NCBI GenBank assembly: GCA_020847445.1
Contig: JADLBY010000190.1
Span: 1-36,102 of the forward strand
Direction of reading: 5' to 3'
DNA: 36,102 nucleotides
From: Sphingomonadaceae bacterium
GTDB taxonomy: Bacteria; Pseudomonadota; Alphaproteobacteria; Sphingomonadales; Sphingomonadaceae
Shown here: positions 15,185 through 25,169 of the stretch, piece by piece
How the letters are laid out: the number at the start of each line of letters is the position of its first letter
Position numbering within the stretch: the first letter of the stretch is position 1
The notes under the pieces: generated by a model
Told to the model about the DNA's origin: nothing
The model's input: the letters and a program-made list of their open reading frames with translations, nothing else
Databases searched by the model: none
Translations under genes and position numbers: made by a program

Positions 15185-17010
15185 AGCCCCGCCTCCGAAA
15201 GCATCGCCGATCCGCCCCGTTCGGCTTCGTCGGCATGGTGGCGCATGATCGCGAAAAGTTCGCGACCGACGCCGGGGGCTACGGGCGGCTGCCTTGCCGG
15301 TTCGCGCGCGGCCCATTCGCCAGCGTCGACCAGCGCCTCAAGACTGCCGCGATTGGCGCACAGGCGGACAATATCGCCGTCGCGCAGCCGGGCGAGCGGG
15401 CCGCCCTTGACGGCTTCGGGGCTGATATGGATCGCGGCGGGCACCTTGCCGCTCGCCCCCGACATCCGGCCATCGGTGACGAGCGCAACCCTGAAGCCCT
15501 TGTCCTGCAGCACGCCCAAAGCGGGTGTCAGCTTGTGCAATTCGGGCATGCCATTGGCGGCAGGCCCCTGAAAGCGCACCACGACCACAACGTCGCGGTC
15601 GAGTTCGCCCGCCTTGAAGGCGGCGAGCACTTCATTCTGGTCGGCAAATACGCGCGCCGGGGCCTCGATCGTCCAGCGCGCTTCATCGACCGCGCTGGTC
15701 TTGAAGGTGCCGCGCCCCAGATTGCCCTGCACCAGCCGCATCCCGCCATCGGGGCGGAAGGGATCGGCAACCCCGCGCAGGATCGATTCATCGCCGGACG
15801 AGGCCGGAGCGGCATCCCAGACCAGCGTGTCGCCATCGATCCGCGGCTCGCGCGCGCCCGCGCTGAGGCCGCCGCCATAGACGGTCAGGATGTCGTCATG
15901 CGCCAGCCCCGCCTCGACCAGCTCGCGGATAACAAAGGGCATGCCGCCTGCTGCCGCGAAATAGTTCACATCGCCCGGGCCATTGGGATAGACCCGCGCG
16001 ATCAGCGGCACCACCGACGACAGATCGTCCATATCCTGCCAGTCGACAATGATCCCCGCCGCGCGCGCAATCGCGGGCAGATGCAGCACATGGTTGGTCG
16101 ATCCGCCCGTTGCCAGCAGCCCGACAATCGCGTTCACAATCGCCTTTTCGTCGACGCATTGCCCCAAGGGGCGGTAATCCTCATTTGGCTGATCGTCGCT
16201 GGCCCAGCCGATTTCGGTGATCCGGTGCGTCGCCGCGCGCGTCAGTTCCTGCCGCAGCTTCGTACCGGGGTTGCAGAAACTGGAGCCGGGCATGTGGAGG
16301 CCCATCATCTCCATCATCATCTGGTTCGAATTGGCGGTGCCGTAAAAGGTGCAGGTGCCCGCGCCATGATAGGAGGCGGCTTCGGCCTCGAGCAGTTCAT
16401 CACGCCCGACCTTGCCCTCGGCAAACAACTGGCGGACGCGCTGTTTTTCCTTGTTGGCAAGGCCCGACGGCATCGGCCCTGCCGGGATCAGGATCATCGG
16501 CAAATGGCCAAAGCGCAGCGCGCCGATCAGCAGGCCGGGGACGATCTTGTCGCACAGCCCCAGCAGCAGCGCGCCTTCGAACATGCCGTGGCTGAGGCCG
16601 ACGGCGGTGCCCATCGCGATCGTGTCGCGGCTGAACAGCGACAGCTCCATCGACAACTGCCCCTGCGTCACGCCGTCGCACATCGCCGGAACACCGCCCG
16701 CGACCTGCGCGGTCGCGCCCCGTTCGCGCGCCCACAGCTTGATCTGTTCGGGATAGCGGCCATAGGGCTGATGCGCCGACAGCATGTCGTTATAGGCGGT
16801 GATGATCCCGATATTCATCGCCTTGCCGCCACGGATAGCCGCCTTGTCGTCGCCGCTGGCGGCAAAGCCGTGCGCGAGGTTTCCGCACGACAGCGTTGGC
16901 CGGTTCACCCCGGCATCGCGCGCGCGCGCGATTATATCAAGATAGGCAGTGCGCCCCGGCCGCGACCGTTCGATGATGCGGTTGGTGACGGCTTCAACGA
17001 CGGGGTTCAT
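15181..17010 (-). CDS. edd: Phosphogluconate dehydratase
   Basis: 609 residues, full length for Edd. This is the iron-sulfur dehydratase making KDPG from 6-phosphogluconate. Conserved cysteine regions are seen: [21 protein letters not shown] and [20 protein letters not shown]. The C-terminal [20 protein letters not shown] is the IlvD/Edd signature. ATG 17010 follows GAGGAGA. The frame is open 47 codons further upstream through a dispersed repeat, which is not part of the protein. It is the second gene of the operon, separated from zwf by 192 bases containing the repeat. Confidence 0.96.
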   Translation of the reverse strand: MNPVVEAVTNRIIERSRPGRTAYLDIIARARDAGVNRPTLSCGNLAHGFAASGDDKAAIRGGKAMNIGIITAYNDMLSAHQPYGRYPEQIKLWARERGATAQVAGGVPAMCDGVTQGQLSMELSLFSRDTIAMGTAVGLSHGMFEGALLLGLCDKIVPGLLIGALRFGHLPMILIPAGPMPSGLANKEKQRVRQLFAEGKVGRDELLEAEAASYHGAGTCTFYGTANSNQMMMEMMGLHMPGSSFCNPGTKLRQELTRAATHRITEIGWASDDQPNEDYRPLGQCVDEKAIVNAIVGLLATGGSTNHVLHLPAIARAAGIIVDWQDMDDLSSVVPLIARVYPNGPGDVNYFAAAGGMPFVIRELVEAGLAHDDILTVYGGGLSAGAREPRIDGDTLVWDAAPASSGDESILRGVADPFRPDGGMRLVQGNLGRGTFKTSAVDEARWTIEAPARVFADQNEVLAAFKAGELDRDVVVVVRFQGPAANGMPELHKLTPALGVLQDKGFRVALVTDGRMSGASGKVPAAIHISPEAVKGGPLARLRDGDIVRLCANRGSLEALVDAGEWAAREPARQPPVAPGVGRELFAIMRHHADEAERGGSAMLSEAGL

Positions 17011-17019
17011 CGGACAATC

Positions 17020-17192
17020 TCCTCTCTCCCCTCGCGGGAGAGAAAGACTTGGCTTGGCAACTTGTTGCCTAGCAAGTCTTGTGTGGGGGCTGCACTCCTG
17101 GTTGGCGAGCCTGCGGCTCGCGCACCCACACCAACTCTGCCTAGGCAGCAAGCTGCCAAGGCTCCGTATCCTCTCCCGTCAAGGGAGAGGAA
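17020..17192. repeat. Composite palindromic repeat between zwf and edd
   Basis: Outer hairpins CTCTCCC...GGGAGAG (17024-17042) and CCTCTCCC...GGGAGAGG (17170-17190) flank inner inverted arms. TTGGCAACTTGTTGCCTAGC on the left matches the reverse complement of the right arm at 17 of 20 positions. The architecture is the same paired-unit layout as the ybeY insert but with a different sequence. It lies within an operon and could fold in the transcript between zwf and edd. Confidence 0.75.
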
Positions 17193-17202
17193 GTTCACCA
17201 AC

Positions 17203-18648
17203 TCACTCATGCCAGCTCACCCCGTCACGTTCGGCGAGCGCGATCGCCGCGCTCGGGCCCCAACTGCCCGCGCCGTAATTTTTCGGTTTCAGCCCGGCAT
17301 CGGCCCAAAGCTTGCGGATCGCATCGACCCAGCTCCATTGCGCCTCCACCTCGTCGCGGCGGACGAACAGCGTCTGATCGCCCTCGATCAGGTCGAGCAG
17401 CAGCCGTTCATAGGCGATGCGGCGGCGCGATCCGGCAAAGGCAGTGGTCAGCGACAGGTCGAGCGGCACTTCGCGCAATGTTACCCCGCCGCGATCGAGC
17501 CCCGGTTCCTTGGCCATCACCAGCAGGCGGACATATTCCTCGGGCTGCAGCCGGATGATGAGGGCGTTGGCCTCCAGTCGCCCGCCGCGGTCGCGGAAAA
17601 TATTGTGCGGAACCGGCTTGAACTGGATCACGATTTCGCTGCGCCGTTCGGCCAGCCGCTTGCCGGTGCGCAGGTAAAAGGGCACGCCCTGCCAGCGCCA
17701 GTTATCGACATAGGCCTTGATCGCGACAAAGGTTTCGGTGTCCGAAAGCTTGCCCAGATCGCTGTCATAGCTTGCGACCGGGGCACCCTTGACCGCGCCG
17801 TCCCCATATTGCCCGGTGACGACATCGCCCTCGACCACGCGGCGCAAAGCCCGGAGAACCTTGACCTTTTCGTCACGGATTGCGGTCGAATCGAGATTGG
17901 CCGGGGGCTCCATCGCGGTCAGCGCGAGCAGTTGCAGCATATGGTTCTGCACCATGTCGCGCAGCGCACCGGTATCGTCATAGAAACCGGCGCGGCCTTC
18001 AAGCCCGACGGTTTCGCTGACGGTGATCTGCACATGTTCGATCGCATTGGCATTCCACAGCGGCTCGAACAGCATGTTGGCAAAGCGCAGCGCCATCAGG
18101 TTCTGCACCGTTTCCTTGCCCAGATAATGGTCGATGCGGAAGGTGCGGCTTTCGGGAAAAACCGCATTCACGGCATCGTTGATCGACCGGCTGGAGGCAA
18201 GATCGTTGCCCAGCGGCTTTTCAAGGCCGATGCGGACATTTTCACCGGCCAGCCCCGCCGCGTGCAGCCCCTTGATCGTCGGTTCGAACAGGAAGGGTGC
18301 GGTCGACAGAAAGATCGAAAGCCCGCCCGAAATATCGCCAATCTTGTCCGCCAGCGCGGCAAACCCCTCCGGCTTTGAGGCATCGAGCGCCTGATAGCGC
18401 AGCCGCGTGAGGAACGCATCGATCTTGCCTTCATCCTTGCGGTCGTCGGGCAGGAATTCGCACAGCGCCGCCTTTGCAAAGGCGCGAAAGCTATCATCGT
18501 CATGGTCGCTGCGCGCGGTGCCGAAAATGCGCAAACCGGGCGCGATCAGTTCGTCCGAATGCAGCGCATATAGCGAAGGCAGCAGCATCCGCCGCGACAG
18601 ATCGCCGGTCGCGCCGAACAGCAACAGGGTCTGGCTATGCTGGCTCAT
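17203..18648 (-). CDS. zwf: Glucose-6-phosphate dehydrogenase
   Basis: 481 residues, normal length. The NADP-binding motif is FGATGDLSRRMLLPSLY at the N-terminus, EKPLGNDLASS follows, and the substrate-binding R-I-D-H-Y-L-G-K-E lies about residue 175. It catalyses the first oxidative step into the Entner-Doudoroff route. It is the first gene of the operon zwf-edd-glk-eda-pgl. GAGGA upstream of ATG 18648 serves as ribosome site. The operon promoter should lie in 18649-18780; I cannot place -35/-10 boxes with confidence. Confidence 0.96.
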   Translation of the reverse strand: MSQHSQTLLLFGATGDLSRRMLLPSLYALHSDELIAPGLRIFGTARSDHDDDSFRAFAKAALCEFLPDDRKDEGKIDAFLTRLRYQALDASKPEGFAALADKIGDISGGLSIFLSTAPFLFEPTIKGLHAAGLAGENVRIGLEKPLGNDLASSRSINDAVNAVFPESRTFRIDHYLGKETVQNLMALRFANMLFEPLWNANAIEHVQITVSETVGLEGRAGFYDDTGALRDMVQNHMLQLLALTAMEPPANLDSTAIRDEKVKVLRALRRVVEGDVVTGQYGDGAVKGAPVASYDSDLGKLSDTETFVAIKAYVDNWRWQGVPFYLRTGKRLAERRSEIVIQFKPVPHNIFRDRGGRLEANALIIRLQPEEYVRLLVMAKEPGLDRGGVTLREVPLDLSLTTAFAGSRRRIAYERLLLDLIEGDQTLFVRRDEVEAQWSWVDAIRKLWADAGLKPKNYGAGSWGPSAAIALAERDGVSWHE

Positions 18649-18799
18649 TTAAATCGTCCTCACAGACACGCGGTTTCGCGCGCCTTCGACAACCTTATAG
18701 CAGCGAAGTCAAATGGCCAGCAGCAGAAGTCAGCGTTTATTCGTATGTAAGCGCTGCATGGGGTGCGATCCAAAGTGCAGTCGTTCAAACGCAAGACAA

Positions 18800-18891
18800 T
18801 GTCACCCCCGACTTGATCGGGGGGCCATGGCCTGAACCGTAAGTTTAAACCTTGACCTCAGACCATGGATCCCCGCTTTCGCGGCGATGAC
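18800..18891. repeat. Pair of dispersed palindromic repeats
   Basis: A first unit at 18800-18830 has the stem CCCCCGA/TCGGGGG and ends at CCATGG. A second, opposing unit at 18863-18891 begins CCATGG and has a CCCGC-TTTC-GCGG-like stem. Both resemble short intergenic repeats common in alphaproteobacteria. They lie between the 3' end of the malonyltransferase-like gene and the zwf promoter region and may serve as a transcript end. Confidence 0.7.
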
Positions 18892-18908
18892 ATGTTCGTG
18901 AGCAAAAA

Positions 18909-19946
18909 CTACGGTGTCACCACGGCGCGCTGCGCATCCATCCCCATCGAAACCAGTATCGGGTCCGCCGCCTGCCGTTGCTGAAAGTCCGCCTTGCCCG
19001 AAAGCCCGCGCCAGCCGCAGGCGATCAGCGCCTGTGCGACCGGGGCGCCCAGGGTCGTTCCGGGGCCGAGCACCACGATGCGATCGGGGCAGAATTCGCG
19101 CGCGGCAACCTGCACCGCACGGGTGAAATCATAGGTCCGGTTAATCTGCGCGCCGAGCGTGTAATCGTAGATTGCCTCGCTATCGAAGGCAGCGGGGGAC
19201 CAGAGCCTGCCGGTGCCATCGACCGCCGGAATCGCGCCCTGGCCGAAATCCGCAACCGGGTTCGCATCCTGCGCCATCGGAACGATATGGTCGAGCAAGG
19301 GCGAGTGGAACGCGGCATGATGATTGAGCTTCATCGGGAAACGGTCATCCTTGGGGAGCCGTTCGATCAGCCATTTCATCCCTGCATCGTCGGCGGCGAA
19401 AACGATCATCGCGCCCAGCCGGATCGAGACATGAACGGCAATGTCGCTGCGCGCCGCCGCTTCGGCCAGCACAGCCGCCACCACGGCCGCCCTGGCAGGA
19501 TCGACGCGCCAGTCGGCATCCGCCATCGACCAGACGATCTGCCCGCCCTGCCCCTTTTCGTGCATCAGCCCGCCCATGCGGTTGACCAGCCGCGCGCCTG
19601 CATCGAAACCGACCACGCCCGCACAGGCGAGCGCGAGATACCAGCCCATCGAATTGCCGGTGACCGCTACGACCTCGAACCGGTCGCGGTCGATTGCGGC
19701 AAAATCGGCAAGCGCGCAGGCGTAAATCAGCAACGAGGCATTGTCGCCGGGCATATGCAGCGACGGACTGTATTTTTCCGCGCCGTCGAGCGCCGAAACT
19801 GTCGGCTGGCCAAGGCTGGCGCGATAGGCATCGAGCCGCGCGACCATATCACCGCCGCCATTGTGGTGCCGCTTCAGATAGCCAAGTTCGGTCGCGTTAT
19901 AGGTGCCGCGCCCCGGGCAGATGACGAGGAGTTTCTCTTTCACCAT
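18909..19946 (-). CDS. ACP S-malonyltransferase-like (FabD-fold) protein
   Basis: 345 residues from ATG 19946, which follows GGAAGG. The acyltransferase nucleophile motif is AVTGNSMGWYLAL (Ser99; FabD has GHSxG). The region NRMGGLMHEKG matches the FabD R-G-x-x-M loop, and HAAFHSPLLDHIVPM matches the catalytic histidine segment GxFHS. LVICPGRGTYNATELGYL replaces the usual FPGQG start. Substitution of the first glycine-histidine pair and the unusual N-terminus make it a divergent homologue, not the housekeeping FabD. It follows the E1 gene on the same strand, 160 bases on, with repeats between. It may transfer a branched or unusual acyl group; that is inference. Confidence 0.75.
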   Translation of the reverse strand: MVKEKLLVICPGRGTYNATELGYLKRHHNGGGDMVARLDAYRASLGQPTVSALDGAEKYSPSLHMPGDNASLLIYACALADFAAIDRDRFEVVAVTGNSMGWYLALACAGVVGFDAGARLVNRMGGLMHEKGQGGQIVWSMADADWRVDPARAAVVAAVLAEAAARSDIAVHVSIRLGAMIVFAADDAGMKWLIERLPKDDRFPMKLNHHAAFHSPLLDHIVPMAQDANPVADFGQGAIPAVDGTGRLWSPAAFDSEAIYDYTLGAQINRTYDFTRAVQVAAREFCPDRIVVLGPGTTLGAPVAQALIACGWRGLSGKADFQQRQAADPILVSMGMDAQRAVVTP

Positions 19947-19967
19947 TTGCCACCTTCCCAAACATTG

Positions 19968-20073
19968 TCATTCCCGCGAAAGCGGGAATCCATGGTCTGA
20001 GGACGACGTTTCGACCAACATTGTCGTGTAAACAAAGTGGTGAGGCCATGGATTCCCGCTTTCGCGGGAATGA
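19968..20073. repeat. Perfect 28-bp inverted repeat pair
   Basis: 19968-19995 and 20046-20073 are exact reverse complements, each containing the ATTCCCGC-GAAA-GCGGGAAT-type stem and CCATGG. They are related to the unit at 18863-18891, so the malonyltransferase-like gene is bracketed by members of the same repeat family. The 50-base spacer has no gene. Confidence 0.9.
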
Positions 20074-20106
20074 CCGATCTCTGGAAGAGATGCAGCGTTG
20101 CCATCG

Positions 20107-22302
20107 TCACTTTCCTACTGCCTTCAGCGCGGCATCGATGATCGACGCCTTGCTGGGGAGTGTCAGTTCGGCGGCCGGCCCGAGCGCGATGAAGCAATCG
20201 TCGGCGGTCAGGCGGCTGCTGTCATTGCCGCGACCGGCCTCGGCAAGGATCGTCAGCAGCTTTTCCGACGGGCTGCCCGCGCGGCGACATTCGTCGACCA
20301 CCAGGATTTTCTGCGCCGAAGCGACCGCCTCGACAATCGCCGCCTCGTTGAGCGGATGGAGCCAGCGCAGGTCGATGATCCGCAGATCGACGCCCCTGGC
20401 GCGCAATTCCGCCTCGGCCTGGCGCGAGAGATAATAGCCATTGCCATAGGTGACGATGGCAAGGTCCCTGCCCTCGCCATGCACGCCCGGCTCACCCAGC
20501 CGGATCGGCGGCGCATCGGCAGGGGTGGCATAATCGGCGGTCCAGCCGCCATCGCCCGCACCGGCCAGATCGGTGGTGTGATACAGCGCGATCGGTTCGA
20601 CAAAAACGATCACCCGCCCGTCCTCATGCGCGAGCCGCACACATTCGCGCAGCATCGCGGGGGCATCGGCGGCGCAGCTTGGCACTGCGACAATGATGCC
20701 CGGAATATCGGTCAGCACCGCAAGGCTGTTGTCGTTGTGGAAATGCCCGCCAAAACCCTTTTGATAGGGAAGCCCGGCGATGCGCACCACCATCGGGTTG
20801 CGATATTGCTGGTTCGAAAAGAAGCTGAGCGTTGCCGCCTCGCCGCGTATCTGATCCTCCGCATTGTGCAGATAGGCGAGGAACTGGATTTCGGGGATCG
20901 GGACAAAGCCGTTATGCCCCATGCCGATCGCCAGCCCCAATATCGTCTGTTCGTCGAGCAGCGTATCAAAGACCCGCGCCGCGCCAAACTTGTCCTGCAA
21001 CCCCTGCGTGACGCCGTAAACGCCGCCCTTGCGCGCCACATCCTCGCCAAAGAGCGAGACATTGGGATAGCGCAGCATCAGATCGGCGAGCGCGAAATTG
21101 ATCGATTTGGCGAGCGTCACCGGCTTTGCCAGATTGCGCGCGTCCTTCACGAACAGCGCGTCGCGCGCGTCGGCCGAAGGCAGGGGCGGCGATGCCTTGC
21201 CACCGACCGCAGGCGTGATCGGCGCCATGATCGCTTCCCTGGTCGAAAGCCGCGGCTTGGTCAGCGCTTCGACAGCAACGCGCTCGACCCGCTGGCGCAT
21301 CTCCTCATAGCGGCCGACAATATCCTCGCGGCTCAGCCCGCCATGTTGCAGCAATATGCGCGCGCTGTGCAGCAGGGGATCCTGCGCCTCATTGGCCTCG
21401 ATCGCCTCCAGCGCCGAATAGCTCGCCTCCACATCGGCCCCGGCATGGCCCATCAGCCGCACCGTCCGCATGTGCAGGAACACGGGCTTGCGGCGGCTGC
21501 GCGCATAGGTGACCGCTTCCTCGCAGCCGCGCATGCTGTCGAGCATGTCGACCCCGTCGCACTGGATATAGTGCAGCGCGGGGCGGTGCGCGAAATTCGC
21601 CTCCACCCAGCCGCCGGGGGTGCGCACCGAAATGCCGATGCCATTATCCTCGCACAGGAAGATCAGCGGCATCGGCAGGTGCTGATAGGCCGCCCAGCAG
21701 GCCGAGTTGATCGCGCCCTGCGAGGTCGAATGATTGGCCGAGGCGTCGCCGAACGAGCAGAGGATCACGGCATCGTGCGGCAGCGCGGCATCGGCAAGCT
21801 TCAGCCGTTGGGCCATGCCGATGCTGTGCGCCGCGCCCACCGCCTTGGGCAGATGCGAGGCGATGGTGCTCGTCTGCGGCGGAACGAAGGTCTGCGCGCA
21901 GCCCAGCACCTTGTGCCGCCCGCCCGAAATCGGATCCTCGGCAGAGGCGGCAAAGCTCAGCGCCATGTCGTAGAGTGGGGTCAGCCCGCCCGCCTGCTTC
22001 TTGCGCTGGATCAGGAAGGCGGCATCGCGATAGTGCAGGAACGCCATATCGGTTGCGCGCGTGGCCGCCGCCATCGCCGCTGTGCCCTCGTGCCCCGAAC
22101 TGCCGATCGAATAGAATGTCTTGCCTTTTGAACGCCTTGCCCACAGGTCGAGATGGCGCGACATGATCTGGCTGTCGAACAGATCGACCAGCTGATGCGC
22201 GGGCGGGACGTGGAAATTCTGGTTGCTGCGCGATGCAGGCAGCTCACCCGCGAGAACGCGCCTGGCAAAACCTTCATCGATAATCGTCGGACGGTCAAAC
22301 AT
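20107..22302 (-). CDS. 2-oxoacid dehydrogenase E1, fused alpha and beta subunits
   Basis: 731 residues from ATG 22302. The N-terminal half is E1-alpha: FYSIGSSGHEGTAAMAAA, AAFLIQRKKQAGG, and the thiamine diphosphate motif beginning FGDASANHS (about residue 184) and closing FLCEDNGIGIS. The C-terminal half is E1-beta: SLFGEDVARKGGVYGVTQGL, LDEQTILGLAIGMG, VVRIAGLPYQKGFGGHFHNDNS. Fused E1 of this sort is seen in branched-chain-like 2-oxoacid dehydrogenases. No E2 or E3 gene is near, so it either uses a distant E2 or works with another acyl acceptor. Its partner gene downstream is a malonyltransferase-like protein. Divergent from the TonB receptor gene over a 206-base spacer. Confidence 0.88.
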   Translation of the reverse strand: MFDRPTIIDEGFARRVLAGELPASRSNQNFHVPPAHQLVDLFDSQIMSRHLDLWARRSKGKTFYSIGSSGHEGTAAMAAATRATDMAFLHYRDAAFLIQRKKQAGGLTPLYDMALSFAASAEDPISGGRHKVLGCAQTFVPPQTSTIASHLPKAVGAAHSIGMAQRLKLADAALPHDAVILCSFGDASANHSTSQGAINSACWAAYQHLPMPLIFLCEDNGIGISVRTPGGWVEANFAHRPALHYIQCDGVDMLDSMRGCEEAVTYARSRRKPVFLHMRTVRLMGHAGADVEASYSALEAIEANEAQDPLLHSARILLQHGGLSREDIVGRYEEMRQRVERVAVEALTKPRLSTREAIMAPITPAVGGKASPPLPSADARDALFVKDARNLAKPVTLAKSINFALADLMLRYPNVSLFGEDVARKGGVYGVTQGLQDKFGAARVFDTLLDEQTILGLAIGMGHNGFVPIPEIQFLAYLHNAEDQIRGEAATLSFFSNQQYRNPMVVRIAGLPYQKGFGGHFHNDNSLAVLTDIPGIIVAVPSCAADAPAMLRECVRLAHEDGRVIVFVEPIALYHTTDLAGAGDGGWTADYATPADAPPIRLGEPGVHGEGRDLAIVTYGNGYYLSRQAEAELRARGVDLRIIDLRWLHPLNEAAIVEAVASAQKILVVDECRRAGSPSEKLLTILAEAGRGNDSSRLTADDCFIALGPAAELTLPSKASIIDAALKAVGK

Positions 22303-22508
22303 GGGCCGAGGGTTTAGCCGGATGCTGCATAAATACCACAGCAAAAAACTATTATTAAGTGGGCGGTTAATCCGCTGGACAGCCAGACTTCGCCGGTTAA
22401 GTAATGCAGGGTTCCAGCTAATCCCCAGGAGAATCCGTTACGAAAAGCTAGACTTACTCCCAGACCGGCAAACGGCGGGATCAATGACACGCAACAAAGG
22501 AGAGGTTA

Positions 22509-25102
22509 ATGCGTCGATTGAACCGACTTAGTGCGCTCGCACTCAGTTCCACCATGCTTGCGACATTCGCAATCGCACCGGCCTATGCGCAGGACGCCCA
22601 GGCTGACGAAGAATCCAACCAGAACGAACCGATCATCGTCACCGCGACCCTGCGCGCGATGGACGTTCAGGACATTCCGATCGCGGTCACGGCCGTTGCG
22701 CCTGAAACGCTGGAGCGTCAGGGCGTTGCCGACATCAAGACGCTTTCGGCGATTTCGCCAAGCTTCAACATCCAGTCTTCACAGACCGAAACCCAGGGCA
22801 CCTCGATCAAGATTCGCGGCGTCGGCACCACGGGCAACAATACCGGCCTCGAAAGCTCGGTCGGCGTTTTCATCGACGGCGTGTATCAGTCGCGCCCCGG
22901 CGTTGCCCTTGGCGACCTTGTCGATCTCGAACGACTTGAAATCCTGCGCGGCCCGCAAGGCACGCTGTTCGGTCGCAACACCTCGGCTGGTGCGCTGAAT
23001 ATCACGACCCGCCGCCCGAACCTGTCGGAACTGGAAGGCTTTGTGAATGCCAGCTATGGCAATTACGACTTCATGAACGTGCAGGCCGGTGTCAGCGTTC
23101 CGGTTGCCAAGGATGTGGCTGCGGTCCGCCTGTCGGGCACATGGCGCAAGCGCGACGGCTTCCTGAAAAGCGCGACCGGCGCAACCAGCAACGACCGCGA
23201 CCGCTACATGCTGCGCGGCCAGCTCTATGTCGAGCCCAACGCCGATGTCAGCATCCGCATCCTCGCCGACTATTCGAAGGTCGATGAAAAATGCTGCGAC
23301 GCGGTCATCGTGCGCGAAACCGAATTGCAGCCCTTTTTCGCATTTCACGGCCTGACCAGCGACGGCGTTGATCAGTTCGGACGGCCTGCGCTGCAGAACC
23401 TGTCGACCAACGCGCAGCAGTTCCTGAACAGTTCCAAGCAATGGGGCGTTTCGGGCGAACTGAAATGGGATTTTGGCGGCGCCAAGCTGACCTCGATCAC
23501 CGCCTATCGTGACTTCAAGTCTGAATCGAGCCAGGACGATTTTGTCGGCCTGCAGATTTACTCGGTCGGCACCCATGGCATCACGGCTGCCCCGGGCACG
23601 CCCAGAAATGGCGACAATATCAAGGCCTTCACCCAGGAACTGCGTCTGCAGGGTACAGCCTTTGATGACAAGCTCGACTGGCTGATCGGTGGCTTCTACG
23701 GCAAGGAAGACATTCAGGCGCAGGGCGTGATGACGCTGGGCGCGGATTTCCAGCGTGCCAACAGCGCCTTCAACTTCGCCAACCTGGCGGGCGTAAACCC
23801 CCTGTTTGCACTGACCGCGCTGGGCAATGGCGGTATCCCCGTCAATGCCAATGGTGCCACTGCCGTCAACCTGTTCGATCAGGAAGCAACCACCTTCTCG
23901 ATATTCACCCACATGTGATCAACTTCACCGACAGGCTGAGCCTGACGCTGGGTGCGCGTTATGTCGATGAGAAGAAAACTGCCAGTTTCGATCAGCTGTC
24001 GGCATCGAACGGCGCATGCCAGGCCAGCACAAATGCTGTCCTTTCCGGTGCCATCACCAATGCAACGATTGCCAATGGTCTTGTCGGCCTGAATTGCTTC
24101 CCCTTTGTCGCTCCGGTCACCCTGACCGCACCGGCGGCGCTGGGTGGCGGTCTTGCAAGCCGCTTGCTGCCGCTGCCGCGCGAATGGGGGCAGACCTTCA
24201 AGGATGATGAAATCACCTATACCGGCCAGCTCGGATACAAGGTGACCGACGATGTCCTGCTCTATGCCGGTTACAGCCATGGCTTCAAATCGGGCGGCTT
24301 CAATCTTGATGCCACCTCTGCCAACCTGCTGAACTCGGCCGCGATACTCGCCGGTTTGCGCCAACCGACACCCGTCATCGTTGCACCGCAATATGCCGAT
24401 CCGTCGTTCAAGTCGGAAAAGGTCAACCAGATCGAAGTCGGCGTGAAGGCGACGCTGGGCCGCTTCAAGGCCAATCTGGCGTTGTTCGACATGAAGATGA
24501 GCGACTTCCAGGTGCTGGAGTTCACCGGCATCCAGTTCCTCACCTTCAACGTCCATTCGGCCCGTTCGACCGGTGCCGAACTCGAAGTCTTTGGCAGCCT
24601 GAGCGACTATATCACCGGTAATGTCGCGGTGACCTATGCTGACTCGCGCTATCCGAGCGATTGTGCGGTCGGTGTGGCACCGGCAGCAGCGGCTTCGGCG
24701 GCCCGCCTGTGCGGCGGCAGCCTGACCAACGCGCCCAAATTCACCGGCGTGATGGGGCTGACCTATGACGGTCCGCTCGACAGTTCGGGCTGGGGCCTGC
24801 TGGTCAACGGCAACATCAACTATTCAAGCAAGCGGCGCACCAGCACCGTTCCGCTCGATTCGAACAACTTGCCGGTTCCGCTCGACTATCAGGACGCCTA
24901 TTTCAAGATGAACGCCCGTATCGGCCTGACCACGCCCGACGAGCGCTTCACCTTTGAACTGTGGGGCACCAACCTGAACAACGAAATCACCCGCGGTGTT
25001 ACCGCCAACACCCCGCTGCGCGGTGGTGCCGGCACCCGCTCGCGCGTCGGCTTCGTTGAAGAACCCCGCATGTACGGCCTCACCGTTCGCGCCAAGTTCT
25101 GA
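22509..25102 (+). pseudogene. TonB-dependent receptor interrupted by a frameshift
   Basis: The first frame, 22509-23918, encodes a signal peptide ending AYA-QDA, a TonB-box-like EPIIVTATLR and a plug domain (IKIRGVGTTGNNTGLESSVGVFIDGVYQ; ILRGPQGTLFGRNTSAGALNI). It stops after FSIFTHM. A second frame, 23915-25102, continues with VINFTDRLSLTLGARYVDEKK through the beta-barrel strands to the C-terminal aromatic strand ending VRAKF. Loss of one A in the CACATGTG at about 23908-23915 explains it: CAC-AAT-GTG would restore H-N-V. Repaired, the protein is 864 residues, normal for a sphingomonad outer-membrane receptor. It could be a true pseudogene, phase variation or a sequencing error. A good ribosome site (AAGGAGAGG) precedes ATG 22509 and a terminator follows. 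Confidence 0.85.
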
Positions 25103-25118
25103 TACAGGCACAAAAGAA

Positions 25119-25154
25119 AAAGGGCCGGTCACCTTATGGTGGCCGGCCCTTTTC
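25119..25154. terminator. Bidirectional terminator after the TonB receptor
   Basis: AAGGGCCGGTCACC pairs with GGTGGCCGGCCCTT around a TTAT loop, with one mismatch. A-rich sequence lies on the left and TTTTCT on the right, so it can serve the receptor gene and the convergent CoA-transferase gene. Confidence 0.88.
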
Positions 25155-25169
25155 TATGGGGTAAGCGGC

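Noticed and set aside
15235-18378. 1047-codon open frame on the plus strand
   Set aside because: It is antisense to edd and zwf, whose motifs are unmistakable. Long mirror frames are common in GC-rich coding DNA, and the translation is rich in R, H, D and A without domain motifs.
18649-18780. Sigma-70 promoter for zwf (TTGACT and TATAAG on the minus strand)
   Set aside because: The two boxes are only 7 bases apart, too close to form one promoter.
20098-22131. 677-codon open frame on the plus strand
   Set aside because: Antisense to the E1 fusion gene; no recognisable motifs and no ribosome site.
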